From CAWEHT01 sp963808455 (GTDB lineage Bacteria; Chloroflexota; Anaerolineae; CG2-30-64-16): DNA of 36,468 bases. The stretch is taken from the NCBI GenBank assembly GCA_963808455.1, contig CAWEHT010000454.1:1-36468 (forward strand), read 5' to 3'. The first letter of the stretch is position 1; each line of letters opens with the position of its first letter. This document shows, piece after piece, positions 34,456 through 36,468 of the stretch. The notes under the pieces were generated by a model. The model made no database searches. It saw only the letters and a program-made list of their open reading frames with translations, and was not told where the DNA came from. The translations under genes and the position numbers were made by a program.

Positions 34456-34932
34456 TCACTTCGCCGCCTGGCTTGCCTTTTGCTCCCGGCTCACCACCTG
34501 GATCGTCTTTGGCTTCATCGATTCGGCCTTGGGGATGTGAAGCGTCAGCACGCCATTCTCGTAGTGTGCCTCGGCGCGGTTCGGGTCAACAGGCACGTTG
34601 ATGTTCAGGGTGCGTTGGAAGGGGCCAAAGCCGCGTTCCTGCAGCACATAGTTTACGTCCTTGGCCAACGGCTGCCGCTGGCCTTTGATGGTCAACGAAT
34701 CGCCCTCGATCGTGATCTCCACGTCCTCGGGCTTGACGCCCGGCACGTTGGCAACGATCACGATCTCGTCGGGGGTCACATAGGCATCCAAAGGCAGGCG
34801 GGCCGGCCGGCCAGTGGGCGCGGGTCCCTCCTGGCGCTGTGGTACAAAGCTGTCTTCGAACAAACGGTCCATCGCCTCGCGCAACGTGACCACATCCCGG
34901 AACGGGTCCCAACCGCTGATATAGTTCGGCAT
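34456..34932 (-). CDS. Small heat shock protein, Hsp20/alpha-crystallin family
   Basis: This 158-residue ATP-independent chaperone starts MPNYISGWDPFRDVV at ATG 34932 with AAGGAG upstream; an in-frame start 48 bases further up lacks a ribosome site. The alpha-crystallin domain runs from about residue 50 (LPLDAYVTPDEIVIVANVPGV) to about 140, with the conserved GVLTLHIPK. A short tail carries TIQVVS, resembling an I-x-V/I motif used in oligomer assembly. No CIRCE element is seen upstream, and I could not settle its promoter. Confidence 0.93.
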   Translation of the reverse strand: MPNYISGWDPFRDVVTLREAMDRLFEDSFVPQRQEGPAPTGRPARLPLDAYVTPDEIVIVANVPGVKPEDVEITIEGDSLTIKGQRQPLAKDVNYVLQERGFGPFQRTLNINVPVDPNRAEAHYENGVLTLHIPKAESMKPKTIQVVSREQKASQAAK

Positions 34933-35100
34933 ACGTAATTCTCCTTGACTGTGGAAGAAAACCCTCTCGTATCGACTCAACCCAATCGCTCGTGAACTCC
35001 CTTGCTTACCTTAGCCACAATAAGGGGGCGGCGTTAGACCCATGTTGGATTAGTGTTAGAAGAGTGTGAGAGAGCCCCTTGGGTTCGGCGACAGGGTGCG

Positions 35101-35129
35101 TTGACAGCCCCCGTGAAAGAGAGTATCCT
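35101..35129 (+). promoter_or_regulatory. Promoter of obgE
   Basis: -35 TTGACA (35101-35106), 17-base spacer, -10 TATCCT (35124-35129). Transcription from about 35136 gives a leader of about 39 bases before ATG 35175 and shows that an upstream in-frame ATG (35079) is not used. Confidence 0.65.
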
Positions 35130-35174
35130 CGGGCAGGACCAAGCGCGAATGATTTAGGATTTAGGGCGGGGGTT

Positions 35175-36436
35175 ATGTTTTTTGACGAAGCCAAGATTTA
35201 TCTCAAGGCCGGCGACGGTGGCGACGGCGTGGTGGCGTTCCGGCGGGAGGCCTTTGTGCCCAGGGGCGGCCCGAGCGGCGGCAATGCCGGCAAGGGTGGC
35301 GATGTCTGGCTGCTTGCCGATGCCTCGATCAACACGCTGCTCGCTTTCCGCAAGCAGACGCATTTCAGGGCGCGGAACGGGGGCAACGGGCGAGGCAAGA
35401 ATCAGACGGGCGCGGCGGGCGAGGACCTGACCATCCCGGTGCCGGTCGGCACGGTAGCCTACGATGCCGATTCGGGCGAACTGCTGGTGGATTTGGCCCA
35501 GCGGGATGCCCGCGCGTTGCTGGCGCGCGGCGGCCGCGGTGGCCGCGGCAATCGGGTCTTCCGTTCCTCGACCAACCAGGCCCCGCGCATCGCAGAGAAC
35601 GGCGAGCCGGGCGAGGAGCTGTGGGTGCGCCTGGAGCTGAAGCTGCTGGCGGATGCCGGCATCGTGGGTGTGCCCAACGCGGGCAAATCCACGCTGTTGA
35701 GCAAGGTCAGTGCCGCCCACCCCAAGATCGCCGACTACCCGTTCACGACCCTCGAGCCGAACCTCGGCGTGGCCATCGTCGGGGACCACGACCTCGTGCT
35801 GGCCGACATCCCGGGCCTCATCGAGGGCGCGCACGTGGGCGCCGGGCTGGGGCATCAATTCCTGCGCCATATCGAGCGCACGCGGGTCTTGATCCATCTC
35901 CTGGATGGGCTCAGCCCAGACCCGCTGGGCGACTACGATGCGATCAATGAGGAGCTCGAGCTCTTCAATCCGGCCTTGCGCGGCAAGCCACAGGTCGTGG
36001 CCTTCAACAAGATGGACCTGCCGGATGTGAGCGGCCGCTGGCCGGGGGTAGCGCGTGCCCTACGGCGTGCGGCGTTGACCCCCAGGCCATCTCGGCGGTT
36101 ACGGGCGAGGGCCTCGATTTGCTCCTGCGTCGTGTTGCCGGCACCCTGGCGGAACTGCCGCCGGAAGCTGCGGCCCAACCCATGGCGCGGCCCTTGCTGC
36201 TGCCGGCAGAGGACAAGAGCTTTACGATCGAGCGCAGGCCGGATGGCGTCTGGCATGTTCATGGTCCATACATCGAGAAGATCGTCGCCATGACCAAATG
36301 GGACTACTACGCCGCCGTCATGCGCTTCCAGCGCATCCTGGAGGCGTTGGAAATCACGCAGGCTCTGCAGGTTGCCGGCGTGGCTGAGGGTGATACCGTT
36401 CACATCGGTGCCATTGAGTTCGAATGGAGCGATTGA
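35175..36436 (+). CDS. obgE: Obg family GTPase (one frame break)
   Basis: This essential GTPase is involved in late 50S ribosome assembly and stress control. The ATG at 35175 (MFFDEAKIYLKAGDGGDG) opens the glycine-rich Obg fold (FRREAFVPRGGPSGGNAGKGG). The G domain has G1 GVPNAGKST near residue 165, G3 DIPGLIEGA and G4 FNKMDLP. The frame breaks near 36060, after GVARALR. In the next frame it continues with AISAVTGEGLDLLLRRVAGTL (the G5 region) and a complete OCT domain (SFTIERRPDGVWHVHG, MTKWDYYAAVMRFQRI). An essential gene broken in this way argues for a sequencing or assembly indel. The length of about 420 residues is normal. Confidence 0.95.
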
Positions 36437-36468
36437 GCAATACGTAATTAAACCAGTAGAGGGCAATA

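Noticed and set aside
34933..35060. CIRCE element upstream of hsp20
   Set aside because: TTAGTGTTAGAAGAGTGTGAG has parts that look similar, but it lacks the TTAGCACTC-N9-GAGTGCTAA symmetry.

Overview
The window looks like chromosomal DNA of a high-GC Chloroflexota bacterium, probably Anaerolineae-like. That placement is an inference. It rests on a substrate-binding lipoprotein with a long Ala/Gln/Pro/Thr linker, a MurA with Asp in place of the catalytic Cys, a SAM hydrolase, an FtsH/RecD2/ObgE housekeeping set and the base composition. No rRNA, tRNA or CRISPR array was found, and no marker fixes the taxonomy.

Left half (1 to about 16390, all on the minus strand): one long, tightly packed catabolic and transport operon. 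Reading 5' to 3' from a promoter near 16390, the order is: DUF2877 (AllH/YlbF-like), a cyclase-family metal hydrolase, a GNAT-like unknown, FdrA (AllF-like), DUF1116 (AllG/YlbE-like), two more cyclase-family units joined head to tail, a fused FAD-[2Fe-2S] molybdenum-hydroxylase subunit, the molybdopterin subunit, a CoxG-like protein, a BMP-type lipoprotein, a double-NBD ABC ATPase, and a permease that runs off the left edge. Many junctions are 4-base ATGA or GTGA overlaps. FdrA, DUF1116 and DUF2877 match the three components of the E. coli oxamate carbamoyltransferase (AllFGH). The operon therefore reads as: import a nucleoside- or heterocycle-like compound, hydroxylate it with a Mo enzyme, open or hydrolyse amide bonds, and recover carbamoyl phosphate. 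The substrate is unknown, and no carbamate kinase lies in the window.

Middle (16577 to 27346, plus strand): a divergent promoter drives SAM hydrolase, murA (Cys to Asp) and a nicotinamidase-like hydrolase. Then follow ftsH with its own promoter and terminator, a thioesterase plus recD2, a secreted LysM protein with a Tyr/Gly-rich tail and a clean terminator, and an overlapping trio (cytidylate-kinase-like, small PD-(D/E)XK-like protein, hypoxanthine phosphoribosyltransferase).

Right (27347 to the end): a gene-poor stretch of about 1 kb carries a near-consensus minus-strand promoter with an A-tract upstream element and no credible ORF behind it, so it is a candidate structured RNA. Next come an endonuclease/exonuclease/phosphatase protein and a minus-strand polysaccharide group (Wzz/BY-kinase-like, rmlA, rmlB). 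That group is divergent from a 4HBT thioesterase across two back-to-back promoters. A SDR-type reductase, hsp20 and obgE finish the window.

Data quality: at least 18 single-frame breaks interrupt otherwise well conserved genes, about 15 to 17 of them in the left 16 kb, plus recD2 and obgE. Coordinates below give the whole gene span across these breaks. They may be assembly indels or real decay, and raw reads would settle it.
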